From NCBI RefSeq assembly GCF_030929555.1, contig NZ_JAVFVT010000014.1, forward strand, positions 1 through 64,000: a stretch of DNA of 64,000 nucleotides, read 5' to 3'. Positions 6,921 through 16,619 of this stretch are shown piece after piece. Positions within the stretch are counted from its first letter, which is position 1, and each line of letters begins with the position of its first letter. This DNA is from Paenibacillus sp. LHD-117 (lineage in GTDB: Bacteria > Bacillota > Bacilli > Paenibacillales > Paenibacillaceae). The position numbers and the translations under genes are program-made. Below the pieces are notes generated by a model. It had not been told where the DNA came from, ran no database searches, and saw nothing but the letters and a program-made list of their open reading frames with translations.

Positions 6921-8732
6921 TTGGGCAGATCGATGATGAATCCTTTGACGAAATTGAATATGAAGCAGCAGCTCATTTTGTTGTTTTTGGTCATGGTTAG
7001 TCCCGTGTTCCTGCTCCATTGGTACGGCAATTTGAAAGCCGAGGAGCTTCTCAAGGACCATGTGACAAACGCGTACGTGGAGCTGATCAAACAAAACCAT
7101 GCGCTGATCAACCGCGATATCGATACGATCAATAAGGTGACGGCATCGATTATCCAGCATCCCGCGACGCAGAAGCTGGTGCCGAACGAGAACGACACGG
7201 TAATCGAACGTGTGAGGAAATACGATGCCGTCGACAAGCTGCTCGCTAGTCTGTCGATTCCAGTGAACGGCGGCGAAGCCGTTTATTATTCGCTTTATAT
7301 ATACGATCCGAACGATAATTATTTTTTCGCTCCGAAACGGCAGCTACTGGAGACGGGCGTTTATTTCTTCAACGACGAGACGAAGCCGGTTTGGTTCGAC
7401 GAAGCCGTGAGGAGGAAGGGAAGCGGGTACATGGATTTGGTCGAAAGCAACCAGAACCTCGCGCGCATCCAGTCGCTTGCTTATATTCGCGCAGCCATCA
7501 ACGTCGGCAACGGCGACCGCATGATCGGCGTGCTCGTCGCGACGAAGATGGACAAAAAGGTGCAGGAGGCGTTCGAATCCGTGTCGCTGCCGGAAGGCCA
7601 TATGATGATGTTCACGGATTGGTCCGGCCGAATCCTAACCTCGACGAAGCCTGGCCTTAGCGGGAGGCTTGCCGAGCTGCCGCCGGAGGCGGGCTTCGAT
7701 ACGGACAAAGCGACCGCAGGAACCATAGATGCCATTACGAAAGACTCGATCTACGTGATCAATTACAACCGGCAGCTGGATCAGCGGCTTATCTATCAAA
7801 TCCCGGTCAGCTCGCTTCTGAAGCAGCAAAATGAGCTGAAACGGATCATTCAGTTCATCACGGTTGCCTACATGCTGCTCGGCTGCGTATTCCTCGTCTA
7901 CTTCTGGCGGTCGCTCATGACGCCGCTGCAGAAGCTGGCGCAGTTCGTCCGCACGTACGAGCCCGGTAAGCTAGTGCCTGAGACGCCGGGCAAGCGCAGG
8001 CACGACGAGGTCGGCGTGCTCATGGCGGCCATGTACGATATGGCGCGCAGGCTGAATGCCCTCATCCATTACAAGTACCATATGGACTTGAAGCAGAAGG
8101 AATCGCAGCTGCAGCTGCTCTACCAGCAGATCAACCCGCATCTCCTCTATAACACGCTGGAGAGCATCTATTGGAAGAGCACGCTGGAAGGCAATACGGA
8201 ATCGTCTGAAATGATCAAAGAATTGTCGAAGCTGATGAGGATCGGGCTTAGCCGCGGAAGAGAACTGATCCGGCTCGAGGAGGAGCTGGAGCATGCGGGC
8301 GCGTACGTCAATCTGCAGCAGAAACGATATTCGTACGAGTTCAAAGTAATCTGGAACATTCCCGACGCCGTCAAGCAGATACGCATTCCGAAAATATCGC
8401 TGCAGCCGCTCATCGAGAACGCCATTATCCATGGCGTGAAGCTGATGGGCGACGATGGTGAGATCATCGTCTCGGCCGCGCTCGAAGGCGAGCGGGTGAC
8501 GATCAAGGTTGAAGATAACGGCTACAAACAAGCCGACATCGCGGCTATCGAACGACTGCTCTACGAAGAGAAGGCGGATCATTCGCTCGGCTACGGCATC
8601 CGCAACATCCATCAACGGATCCAGCTTCATTTTGGCAATTTGTTCGGGCTCAGTTACCGCAGACGGGAAGAGGGCGGCACGGCGGCCATCCTCATGTTAC
8701 CCGCGACCTTTGACGAACCCGCATCACCATAA
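6921..8732 (+). CDS. YesM-type sensor histidine kinase
   Basis: A membrane sensor kinase of 603 residues. A first membrane helix (about 18-38) precedes an extracellular Cache-like sensing domain. A second helix lies at about 310-330 (FITVAYMLLGCVFLVYFW), then a HAMP linker. The His_kinase block QLLYQQINPHLLYNTLESIYW carries the phospho-accepting His near residue 406. The ATPase domain has SLQPLIENAIIHG, VEDNG and GYGIRNIHQRI. The TTG start follows GGGAGGTG at proper spacing. The partner regulator begins 41 bases downstream, and sugar ABC genes follow, so the likely input is an extracellular sugar or a loaded binding protein (inference). Confidence 0.93.
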   Translation: MGRSMMNPLTKLNMKQQLILLFLVMVSPVFLLHWYGNLKAEELLKDHVTNAYVELIKQNHALINRDIDTINKVTASIIQHPATQKLVPNENDTVIERVRKYDAVDKLLASLSIPVNGGEAVYYSLYIYDPNDNYFFAPKRQLLETGVYFFNDETKPVWFDEAVRRKGSGYMDLVESNQNLARIQSLAYIRAAINVGNGDRMIGVLVATKMDKKVQEAFESVSLPEGHMMMFTDWSGRILTSTKPGLSGRLAELPPEAGFDTDKATAGTIDAITKDSIYVINYNRQLDQRLIYQIPVSSLLKQQNELKRIIQFITVAYMLLGCVFLVYFWRSLMTPLQKLAQFVRTYEPGKLVPETPGKRRHDEVGVLMAAMYDMARRLNALIHYKYHMDLKQKESQLQLLYQQINPHLLYNTLESIYWKSTLEGNTESSEMIKELSKLMRIGLSRGRELIRLEEELEHAGAYVNLQQKRYSYEFKVIWNIPDAVKQIRIPKISLQPLIENAIIHGVKLMGDDGEIIVSAALEGERVTIKVEDNGYKQADIAAIERLLYEEKADHSLGYGIRNIHQRIQLHFGNLFGLSYRRREEGGTAAILMLPATFDEPASP

Positions 8733-8773
8733 CCGGTAGACGACCGCCTCGCCAATAAGAAAGGATGGACAAC

Positions 8774-10102
8774 ATGTACAATATTCTCATCGTTGACGAC
8801 GAGCCGCTTATATGCGAAGGGTTGACCCAGCTTCTATTCACCTCGGGCATCGACATCAATCATATTTACAATGCGAATAGCGGGTACGAAGCGCTGGACT
8901 ACCTGCGCATGGAGGATATCGACCTTCTCGTCACGGACATTCAGATGGGCACGATGAGCGGCATCGAACTGATGCAGCAAGCCAAAATTATCAAACCTTG
9001 GGTAGAGGTTATCATAATTTCGGCGCATGAGACGTTCCAATACGCGCAACTCGCGATCCGGTTCGGCGCCAAGGATTATCTGATCAAGCCGCTTAGCAGC
9101 GAGCAATTCTTAAGCTCGGTGCGGCATGTGCTGCTTCATATCGACAAAACCGCCCGCGACCAGGATCAGCTTATGTCCGACCTTAGCGACAGCTTCCGTA
9201 TGCGGGAACCATTGCCCGTAAGAACGGCGCTGCTGAACCGGCTGCTCGCTCGCGATGCGACGGATCGCGAAACGATCGTCGCCGAGCTGTCCAGGCAGCA
9301 TGGGGTCGATCTTGGCGGGCCTTACTACGCGGTCATCAAAGTCAGGCTGGATCTGGAATCCGGAGGACGGGATATCTCGCAGAAGGACGGCCAGCTGCTT
9401 CAGTACGCGGTGCTCAATATCGCGGGCGAGCTGCTCGACAAGGAATGGGATCATCAATCGTTTTATGACGCGGACGGGACGGTATGCATCGTCATTCAGT
9501 GGGATGAGGCGCGTTACGGCGATTCGAGCGTCGACAAGGTGAACCAGCTCGAGATGATCGGCCGCAGCCTGCATTTTAACGTCCATAAGTTTCTTGGCTT
9601 CGGGTGCGTCGTCGGCATTAGCCAAATTTTGAAAGGCGCCGGTTTCCTCGGCGAGGTACACGAGCAAGCGAACAAGGCCATGTTATGGAGCCGTCAATTC
9701 AAGGACCATTACGTCTTCTACTACGGTGATTTCAAGTGGGGCGTCTATTCGGAAGAGGAGCCGACCGAGGACGAGATTACGGCCCAAAATAACCTGATCG
9801 TGGAGCGCTCCAGCAAATACATTCACCAGAACTATGCCCAGAAGGGGCTGACCTTGAACGAAATCGCGCAAAAAAACCATGTCAGCCCGAACTACCTCAG
9901 CTATTTGTTCAAGAAAAAGACGGGCTACAACCTATGGGAATACGTCATCAAGCTGCGGATGGAAGAGAGCAAGCGGCTTATTCTGAACACCGACCTGCGC
10001 CGTTATGAGATTTCCGAGCTGGTCGGCTATGAATCCCCGGAACATTTTAGCAAAATATTCAAAAAATACTTCGGGATGAGCCCAAGCGAGATGAAGAAGT
10101 AA
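8774..10102 (+). CDS. YesN-type response regulator, AraC-family DNA-binding output
   Basis: A response regulator of 442 residues. The receiver domain (about 1-120) has the acidic pair D8-D9 and the phospho-acceptor Asp55 in LLVTDIQMG. A long variable middle region follows, and an AraC/XylS double helix-turn-helix occupies the last 100 residues (KGLTLNEIAQKNHVSPNYLSYLFKKKTGYNLWEYV and ISELVGYESPEHFSKIFKKYFGMSPSEMKK). I chose ATG 8774 because AAAGGA sits at normal spacing; the ATG at 8765 abuts that site. It is presumably phosphorylated by the preceding kinase and activates the transporter genes downstream. Confidence 0.92.
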   Translation: MYNILIVDDEPLICEGLTQLLFTSGIDINHIYNANSGYEALDYLRMEDIDLLVTDIQMGTMSGIELMQQAKIIKPWVEVIIISAHETFQYAQLAIRFGAKDYLIKPLSSEQFLSSVRHVLLHIDKTARDQDQLMSDLSDSFRMREPLPVRTALLNRLLARDATDRETIVAELSRQHGVDLGGPYYAVIKVRLDLESGGRDISQKDGQLLQYAVLNIAGELLDKEWDHQSFYDADGTVCIVIQWDEARYGDSSVDKVNQLEMIGRSLHFNVHKFLGFGCVVGISQILKGAGFLGEVHEQANKAMLWSRQFKDHYVFYYGDFKWGVYSEEEPTEDEITAQNNLIVERSSKYIHQNYAQKGLTLNEIAQKNHVSPNYLSYLFKKKTGYNLWEYVIKLRMEESKRLILNTDLRRYEISELVGYESPEHFSKIFKKYFGMSPSEMKK

Positions 10103-10185
10103 GATCGCCTATCATCCGGATAGATACGCACATGTTCAAAAGGGGTCCCCCTTCTTACAATTAAAGATAGAACACAATTAATGAG

Positions 10186-10351
10186 GTTCAAAAAGTTCGG
10201 CTTTCAGCACCGAGAAGATTGGATGAAGCCGAGAACTGAGGAGCGGAGCGTAGCAGCGCTACGTGAGCACCGGAAGTTCCGGCTGAGTTCAAGATTCGAT
10301 GTCGAGTAAGCATCTTGGCATACTTCGTGATCAAAGCCGGACTTTTTGAAC
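10186..10351. repeat. 166-bp structured repeat with 19-bp terminal inverted repeats
   Basis: The element starts GTTCAAAAAGTTCGGCTTT (10186-10204) and ends with the reverse complement bar one base (10333-10351). Inside are shorter perfect hairpins (CGTAGC-A-GCGCTACG and CCGGAA-GTTCCGG). No protein is encoded. The last 29 bases of one terminus recur, inverted, at 63618-63646, so it belongs to a dispersed family. It sits 28 bases upstream of the permease start and overlaps the transcript leader. It could be a MITE or a structured RNA; no clear target-site duplication is visible. Confidence 0.75.
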
Positions 10352-10379
10352 TACCTATGAAGGAATGAGGGACCACTGC

Positions 10380-11303
10380 ATGGAGCAAACAACGGCTGTT
10401 CCGGTAAGCAAGGCGAAGCCGCAGTCGCGGCGCGATGGGAAATTCAAAAGGTATATGTGGGGATACTTGTTCCTCTTGCCCGCTGTCGTGACGTTTACGC
10501 TGTTTTTATGGCTGCCGATTTTCAAAGGGGTATTAAACAGCTTCTACGTCGTCGACTTCGTCAAAGGCAACAGCTTCGCCGGATTCGACAATTACAAAAC
10601 GATCTTCTCGGACCCGGATGTCATGGTTTCCGTGAAGAATACGCTTTATTACATGGGACTCGCGCTCGTTATCGGATTCTGGGTCCCGATCGTGATCGCG
10701 ATCGGCATATCCGAAATGCGTAGATTCCAGGGTTTCGCCCGGGTAGCGGCTTATCTGCCTTATGTCGTGCCGTTCGTCGTCCTTTACGGCGTATGGAGAT
10801 GGCTGTACGATCCGGTCGGTCCGATCAACGCCGTGCTGAAGGGTATCGGGATCGGGCAAATCAACTTCATGGTCGATCGAAGCTGGTCGATGATTTCCAT
10901 CGTCATTATGGAGACTTGGCAGAGCTTCGGTTCCGCCATGCTTATTTATCTTGCCGCCATTCTGAGCGTGCCGCGGGATTGGTACGAAGCGGCGGAAATT
11001 GACGGAGCGGGCATTTGGAGCCGCATTCGCCACATTACGCTGCCGGCGATCCGGGGCCAGATTCTGCTGCTTCTGATGCTGCAGCTCATCGCGACGTCGC
11101 AAGCGTTTCAGACGCAATTCGCCATGCTGGACGGCGGGCCGAACAACGCCACGCTGACTTACGCGCTTCTTATCGTCAGGTATGCCTTCGTACGACTGGA
11201 TTACGGCGTCGCCTCCGCCCTCGGGGTGCTCATGTTCCTTGCGCTGAGCATTCTCGCGATCGCACAATATCGAATTAACAACAGAGGGGGAGTCGGCCAA
11301 TGA
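10380..11303 (+). CDS. carbohydrate ABC transporter permease (MalF type), locus A
   Basis: The first membrane subunit of a CUT1-family sugar importer, 307 residues, with six predicted helices starting at YMWGYLFLLPAVVTFTLFLWLP. The cytoplasmic EAA loop reads WYEAAEIDGAGIWSRIRHITLPAI. The ATG at 10380 is preceded by GAGGGA seven bases upstream and is preferred over the ATG at 10365. The gene overlaps the second permease by four bases (ATGA). Together with the kinase/regulator pair upstream and the glycosidase downstream it forms one sugar-use locus. The substrate is unknown. Confidence 0.93.
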   Translation: MEQTTAVPVSKAKPQSRRDGKFKRYMWGYLFLLPAVVTFTLFLWLPIFKGVLNSFYVVDFVKGNSFAGFDNYKTIFSDPDVMVSVKNTLYYMGLALVIGFWVPIVIAIGISEMRRFQGFARVAAYLPYVVPFVVLYGVWRWLYDPVGPINAVLKGIGIGQINFMVDRSWSMISIVIMETWQSFGSAMLIYLAAILSVPRDWYEAAEIDGAGIWSRIRHITLPAIRGQILLLLMLQLIATSQAFQTQFAMLDGGPNNATLTYALLIVRYAFVRLDYGVASALGVLMFLALSILAIAQYRINNRGGVGQ

Positions 11304-12169
11304 AATCGTTCGACCGCGGCATTATGTCCAGCTACGATCTGAAGAAGGGCAAAGTCAAGCTAGTTTACGCCCTTATGAATTTGCTTATCATCGCGATGAT
11401 GTGCTGCATGGTATATCCGATTCTGATCTCCTTGTTCAACGGCCTGAAGCTGAACACCGAGGTCAATTCGTTCCCGCCGACCTTCCTGCCGAAGGAATGG
11501 CATTTCGAGAATTATACGAAAGCGTGGAATTACATCGATCTGCCGATGTATTTCAAAAATACGATGCTGCTGTTCGCCGGCAACATGGTCGTAACCGTGC
11601 TCGTGCTCGGGCTTGCCTCCTACTCGTTGTCCAAGATGCACGTGCCGTTCAAATCCGGCATCAGCTATTACTTCCTGATGACGTTGTTTATCCCGGCCAC
11701 GACATACATGATACCGAATTTCATTAACTTAAAGGATCTGGGCCTCATGGGTTCGTTCGCAGCCGTCTGGCTGCCGGCCGGCGCCAACGCCTTTTTCCTT
11801 CTCCTGCTGAAGACGTTTATGGACGGCATCCATATGGAAATCTTCGAATCGGCCCGGATCGACGGCGCTTCCGAGCTGCGCTGTTTCTTCCAGATCGCGT
11901 TCCCGCTTTCGATTCCGATCTTCGCGACGTTGTCGATCTTCGTGTTCGCGACGGCTTGGAACGATTGGTTCTGGCCAAGCTTCATCCTGAGCCAAGAGAA
12001 TAAGCCATTGTCGGCAGCGATCCGCGATTTTGTGCTCAATGCCCGCCGATTGGATTTGAATATTCGTTTCGCGATATTAACGATTGTCATGATTCCACCG
12101 GTTATTATTTTCTTGTTCTTCCAGAAATTCATATTAAGAGGATTATATCTCGGCGGAGTAAAGGGCTAA
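11300..12169 (+). CDS. carbohydrate ABC transporter permease (MalG type), locus A
   Basis: The second membrane subunit, 289 residues. A first helix around residues 22-42 and the EAA loop IFESARIDGASELRCFFQIAFPLSIP identify the MalG/BPD_transp_1 family. The end sequence QKFILRGLYLGGVKG is the usual terminus of CUT1 second permeases. The start overlaps the stop of the first permease, so they are translationally coupled. A 150-bp gap without a terminator separates it from the binding-protein gene. Confidence 0.93.
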   Translation: MKSFDRGIMSSYDLKKGKVKLVYALMNLLIIAMMCCMVYPILISLFNGLKLNTEVNSFPPTFLPKEWHFENYTKAWNYIDLPMYFKNTMLLFAGNMVVTVLVLGLASYSLSKMHVPFKSGISYYFLMTLFIPATTYMIPNFINLKDLGLMGSFAAVWLPAGANAFFLLLLKTFMDGIHMEIFESARIDGASELRCFFQIAFPLSIPIFATLSIFVFATAWNDWFWPSFILSQENKPLSAAIRDFVLNARRLDLNIRFAILTIVMIPPVIIFLFFQKFILRGLYLGGVKG

Positions 12170-12319
12170 TATTAGATGTTATGGAATTATGTAGTCGTTT
12201 AATTGAAACGTAAAACTGCACATGATCCGAATAGGAATACACATCGCCTATATGAATGTGCCTCCATTATGATGAGCATGTAAGCCAAAACATTCTATAA
12301 CGAAGAGGGGATTAACAAC

Positions 12320-13765
12320 ATGCGTAAGTTCCAAGTGATGCTCGCGGTCGTTCTTACACTCACCATGATGCTCGCCGCATGCGGCAAGGGCAACAGCGGC
12401 GGCAACAATGCGCCAGGCAACGTGGATCCGACAGAGAAACCGACGGAGAACACAAGCACGGAAGCGCCGGCGGAAGACGACATCAAATCGAAGAAGGTAT
12501 CCATCAGCATCTACTACCCGACGCCTGACCGCGTGGAAGATCGCGCATTGGAAGACGACAAGATCAAACGCTTCAACGAAGTGTATCCGAACGTCGAGAT
12601 CATTAAGAGCGACTGGCAATACAATCCGAACGAAATCGGCATCAAGATGGGCGCGAACGAAGCGCCTACGCTGTTCAACACTTACGCGTCGGAGGGCAAG
12701 TTCCTGGCGGAGAAGGGCTGGGCGGCCGACATTACGGAAATCTTCAACAACTACCAGTTCAAAGATCAAATGAACCCTGTCCTTCAAGACCTGTTCACGG
12801 TGGACGGCAAAGTGTACGGCATCGCGCAGCGCGGTTACCCGACGGGCGTAGCCGTCAACAAAAAAATGCTCGACGCAAAAGGCGTAACGATCCCGGCGTT
12901 CGACTGGACTTGGGAAGATATGCTGAACACGGCGAAAGCGGTATCCGATCCTGGCGCGGGCATCTCCGGTATCGCGCCGATGGGCAAAGGCAACGAAGCG
13001 GGCTGGAACTGGACCAACTTCTTGTTCACGGCCGGCGGCGAAATCCAATCGGTAGACGGCGGCAAAGTAACGGCGACGTTCAACTCCGAAGCCGGCGTCA
13101 AAGCGCTTGACTACTACAACAAGCTGAAGTGGGAAGCAAATGCGATTCCACAAGACTGGGCGCTTGGATGGGGAGACGCGGTTGGCGCGTTCGCGCAAGG
13201 CAGAACGGCGATGGTTATCGCGGGTCCTGACGGTCCTGTCGACCAAGGCCTCAACCAAGGCGGCATGACGCCGGAAGACATTCTCGTGTATCCGATTCCG
13301 GCTTACGAGAAAGGCGGCAAACATTACGGCGTGCTCGGCGGCGACTTCCTGGTCATCAACCCGAACGCGACGAAAGACGAACAAGAAATCGCGTTCTATT
13401 ACGCAACGTTCGACTACTTCTCCGACAAAGGACTGGAGTCGCTCGAGAAGAACATCCAAGCCCGCAAGACGGACAACAAATATTACGTGCCTGCGGTTCT
13501 GCAATACTTCAAATCCGATTCCGAATACGGCAAGAAGGTTATCGACCTGTTCAACAAATACGACAACGTGTACCAGTACGGTCAAGAGACGCTTGGCTTG
13601 ATCGACGGCAAACCGGAGTCCCAGTACAACACGCAAGACTACTACGCGCAGATGACGAACGTCATCCAAGAGGTATTCTCCAAGCAAGGCGTCGACATGA
13701 AAGCGCAGCTGGATCTGACTGCGAAGTACGTGCAAGAGAAATTCTACGATACGATCAAACCGTAA
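12320..13765 (+). CDS. sugar ABC transporter substrate-binding lipoprotein, locus A
   Basis: An extracellular solute-binding protein (family 1) of 481 residues. The signal peptide ends in the lipobox MMLAACGKG, giving a lipid-anchored Cys, followed by a Gly/Asn/Thr-rich linker of about 40 residues. The body has the hallmark ITEIFNNYQFKDQMNPV, VYGIAQRGYPTGVAVNKKML and ATFNSEAGVKALDYYNKL segments. The ribosome site GAAGAGGGG precedes the ATG. It delivers substrate to the two permeases just upstream; the bound sugar is unknown. Confidence 0.93.
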   Translation: MRKFQVMLAVVLTLTMMLAACGKGNSGGNNAPGNVDPTEKPTENTSTEAPAEDDIKSKKVSISIYYPTPDRVEDRALEDDKIKRFNEVYPNVEIIKSDWQYNPNEIGIKMGANEAPTLFNTYASEGKFLAEKGWAADITEIFNNYQFKDQMNPVLQDLFTVDGKVYGIAQRGYPTGVAVNKKMLDAKGVTIPAFDWTWEDMLNTAKAVSDPGAGISGIAPMGKGNEAGWNWTNFLFTAGGEIQSVDGGKVTATFNSEAGVKALDYYNKLKWEANAIPQDWALGWGDAVGAFAQGRTAMVIAGPDGPVDQGLNQGGMTPEDILVYPIPAYEKGGKHYGVLGGDFLVINPNATKDEQEIAFYYATFDYFSDKGLESLEKNIQARKTDNKYYVPAVLQYFKSDSEYGKKVIDLFNKYDNVYQYGQETLGLIDGKPESQYNTQDYYAQMTNVIQEVFSKQGVDMKAQLDLTAKYVQEKFYDTIKP

Positions 13766-13775
13766 TCATTAGCCT

Positions 13776-16532
13776 ATGTCGAAGCAGTTGCGGTTTAACA
13801 AAGTTAACAAAGGGATACGGCTCGCGATCGCGGCCGCTGCGATTATTGCGATCGTTAGCGTGATCCTGCTCTCAGGCGTGTGGAACGGAGGCGGCAGCAA
13901 AGCAACGTTCGAGCTGAACGAAGAAGAGAATCGGCTCGTCGTCGGAAGCGACCGGTACGAGATCGCGTTCGATGCCGCGAACGGCGGCATTGTATATATG
14001 AAGGAACAAGGAAAGGACGGCCTTCTGACGGTAGGAAACGAAGCGTTATGGTGGGCCATTCTCGGCGACGATTCCTCCGTGCAGAGCGCGCAGAGCGAGT
14101 CGTTCTCGTACGAGTGGGAAAAAGACGACCGCGAGCTGGCGTTCCATTACGGAGGTGCGGTTGCGGTGGACGTCGCGATCCGATTCGGCGCCGATGATCG
14201 GATTTACATGAAGGCATCGCTGGCGAACGGGACCGGACAGACGATCAAGTCGTTCCGGTTCCCTTACGAGCTGAAGCTGGATCAGGCCGGCGTGCGGGAC
14301 GCGATGCTGCCGATGCTGCCCGGCGCGAAGCTGAAGCCCGAGTTTTTCCGGGAAAGCAATTCGTTCTCCGATCAATATCCGGGCGTCATGTTCGCGTCTT
14401 ACTTGGCCATGCGGACGGATGAGGGCAGCATTGCGATGTACGATCTGGGCGTGGAGAAGACGCCGCTAACGGAGATCGGCTACAAGCACCAAATCAACGA
14501 TTCAGGCAAGACGTCGATGGTGCACAATTACAAAACGTGGATCGAGGCGGATGAACGGTGGACCAGTCCCGAGATCGTGCTCGAGATCGGAGGCGGCTAC
14601 GAATCATCGATCGCCAGCTACCGCGAGCTGAACGGGATCGGCGAATACCGTTCGCTGGCCGATAAGCTCGGCGACGATGCCGATAAGCTGTTCGAGCTTC
14701 CGCTCTACAAGACGGATATCTCCGCGATCAAGGATGCGAATTGGGAACGGCTGACGAGCGATTTCGTCGAGCAGATGAATTACAACGGCATGATCCATCT
14801 GGTTGGCTTCCAAACCGGCGGACATGACGAAAATTATCCCGATTTTTATCCGCCGGATGCGATATGGGGCGGCGAAGACAAGTTCCTTGCCTTCATGAAG
14901 GCAGCCAAAGAGAACGGCAATATCGTCGTGCCGTATACGAACATGAGCTGGTGGGGCGTCAACTCCCCGACGCTGGGCCGGCTCCCTGCGGGCAGGGATC
15001 TTGCGGATATCATGGTGGAGAAGGAGAACGGCACGATGATGCAGGAGGATTACGGTCCTCACAGCGGTTACGTGGCGAACACCGGCCATCCGTTTTTCTT
15101 GGAGCGCACGGCGGAGGAGCATCGCAAGCTGACCGAGGAAGCCGGTTTCGACGGTATTTTCGAGGATCAATGGGGCATTCGGAACTCGCCTTACGTTTAT
15201 AACGAAGCGATTCCGGAAGGAACGGATCCTTCCACGGCATACTTCCAAGGCATGCGCGATTATTTCGACGCGGCTGAACACCGGATGTATATCGAGGACG
15301 GAACGGATGTGCTCGCTGACGATTCGATAGGGTTTATGGGTTCGACCTACTTGTGGGATCTTCTGGGCTATCGGAACAAAACGGCCAGCTATACGGACTA
15401 TTATCCGCTCTCGGGCATGCTCATGCGGGATAAAGTGATGTTCTTCCATCATAATCTCGCGGGGGAAACGATGACGGACGATCCGGATATGCTGCGTTGG
15501 AATTTGGCGATGGGCTACAACCTGAGCGCGGACTTCTACAATGGCGTAACGAGTCCTTGGGTCGACGCGATCGGCATTTTCCAAAAATATGTGTTGTCCG
15601 GGTATGTCGATCGGCTCGTACAAGGTTTCGAGCAAGTGACGCCTACGGTGACCAAGACGGACTTCGGCACGCATCAGGTAACGGCCAACTGGGATAAGGA
15701 AGCGGCTCATGTGCTGGACCCGAACCGAACGTTATCGCCCGGCGGCTATCATGTCGAAGCGGAAGACGGCAGCGTCACGGCCGGCAACTATTCGCGTTAC
15801 GAGGCGCAGGATCTGGACGCGGGCGAACATCATCTCGTTGAAGTGCGGAGCGGGGAAGCCGTCCGCATCTATCAACCGATCGGCTCCGATACGACATTGC
15901 GTGTGAAGGGAATCGGCAAGTGGAAACATGCGATTGCCGCTGCTTACGAAGCGGATGGCACGAAGATCGCCGATCTGCAGGTGAAGGAAGACGGCGAGTA
16001 TGTGATTTTCGACTATGTGGCGCTTATCAAGGAGAAGAAGGTAGGCTACGTGGAGCTGACGGGTTCGGATGAACCAAGCGCGGCGACAGAAACGTTCCCG
16101 AAAGTGAAGCTGGAAGTCAACCAGGCGCTCGGCAAGCCGGTAACGGGCACTTCGCTGACGGCCGAAGCATTTGATCCGAAGCTGTCGGTCGACGGGGATC
16201 CGTTCACTTATTGGGAAAGCACGGCGAAGAAGTTCCCGCAATCGCTCACCGTCGATCTTGGCGAGGAGAAGAGCGTGAGCAAGATCGTGCTCCGGCTGCC
16301 TCCGCAGGATGCGTGGGAAACGCGAACGCAAGAGATCGAAGTGCTCGGCAGCGCGGACGGGGAGACATTCGCGACTTTGCTGGAGACCGCGGCTTACACG
16401 TACGATCCGAAGACGGAGAACAAAGTCGAGCTGAAGCTCGCGTCGACTGCAAACGCGCGGTACATCCGCGTCGCGATCACGTCGAACAGCGCTTGGCCGG
16501 CGGCCCAGGTGTCGGAGTTCGAGGTTTATTAG
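13776..16532 (+). CDS. large secreted glycosidase-like protein (DUF6259-like) with C-terminal discoidin domain
   Basis: A protein of 918 residues with an N-terminal membrane/signal helix (about 14-34). The next 200 residues are a beta-rich part (NRLVVGSDRYEIAFDAANGGIVYMKEQ) like the supersandwich of GH36/GH101-type enzymes. A TIM-barrel-like region follows, with YTNMSWWGVNSP and GFDGIFEDQWG near residue 460, where an acidic catalytic residue would be expected. The last 140 residues are an F5/8 type C (discoidin/CBM32) module (DGDPFTYWESTAKKFPQSLTVDLGEEKSV). I read the family as DUF6259; the catalytic residues and substrate are not established. The ATG at 13776 lacks a clear ribosome site and begins 10 bases after the binding-protein stop, so coupling is likely. 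Confidence 0.75.
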   Translation: MSKQLRFNKVNKGIRLAIAAAAIIAIVSVILLSGVWNGGGSKATFELNEEENRLVVGSDRYEIAFDAANGGIVYMKEQGKDGLLTVGNEALWWAILGDDSSVQSAQSESFSYEWEKDDRELAFHYGGAVAVDVAIRFGADDRIYMKASLANGTGQTIKSFRFPYELKLDQAGVRDAMLPMLPGAKLKPEFFRESNSFSDQYPGVMFASYLAMRTDEGSIAMYDLGVEKTPLTEIGYKHQINDSGKTSMVHNYKTWIEADERWTSPEIVLEIGGGYESSIASYRELNGIGEYRSLADKLGDDADKLFELPLYKTDISAIKDANWERLTSDFVEQMNYNGMIHLVGFQTGGHDENYPDFYPPDAIWGGEDKFLAFMKAAKENGNIVVPYTNMSWWGVNSPTLGRLPAGRDLADIMVEKENGTMMQEDYGPHSGYVANTGHPFFLERTAEEHRKLTEEAGFDGIFEDQWGIRNSPYVYNEAIPEGTDPSTAYFQGMRDYFDAAEHRMYIEDGTDVLADDSIGFMGSTYLWDLLGYRNKTASYTDYYPLSGMLMRDKVMFFHHNLAGETMTDDPDMLRWNLAMGYNLSADFYNGVTSPWVDAIGIFQKYVLSGYVDRLVQGFEQVTPTVTKTDFGTHQVTANWDKEAAHVLDPNRTLSPGGYHVEAEDGSVTAGNYSRYEAQDLDAGEHHLVEVRSGEAVRIYQPIGSDTTLRVKGIGKWKHAIAAAYEADGTKIADLQVKEDGEYVIFDYVALIKEKKVGYVELTGSDEPSAATETFPKVKLEVNQALGKPVTGTSLTAEAFDPKLSVDGDPFTYWESTAKKFPQSLTVDLGEEKSVSKIVLRLPPQDAWETRTQEIEVLGSADGETFATLLETAAYTYDPKTENKVELKLASTANARYIRVAITSNSAWPAAQVSEFEVY

Positions 16533-16541
16533 AGCATAACG

Positions 16542-16581
16542 AAACAGCCCTTTGACGGAAAAATCCGCCGAAGGGCTGTTT
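16542..16581 (+). terminator. hairpin terminator after locus A
   Basis: AAACAGCCCTT (16542-16552) pairs with AAGGGCTGTTT (16571-16581), with an inner CGG/CCG pair. It lies 10 bases after the glycosidase stop. The T tract is short, so termination may be incomplete. Confidence 0.65.
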
Positions 16582-16619
16582 GCCGTGTGCTGCTTGATTA
16601 TTTCATGAAAACGCATACA

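Noticed and set aside
10188-10388. 66-codon minus-strand frame within the 166-bp repeat
   Set aside because: It lies almost entirely inside a structured repeat and has no ribosome site.
12248-13735. 495-codon open frame opposite the locus A binding-protein gene
   Set aside because: It is antisense to a clear lipoprotein gene and has strongly Arg/Val/His-biased composition typical of a shadow frame. No ribosome site and no family similarity.
14604-15710. 368-codon open frame opposite the DUF6259-like gene
   Set aside because: A shadow of the sense gene; Ile/Arg/His-rich without recognisable motifs.
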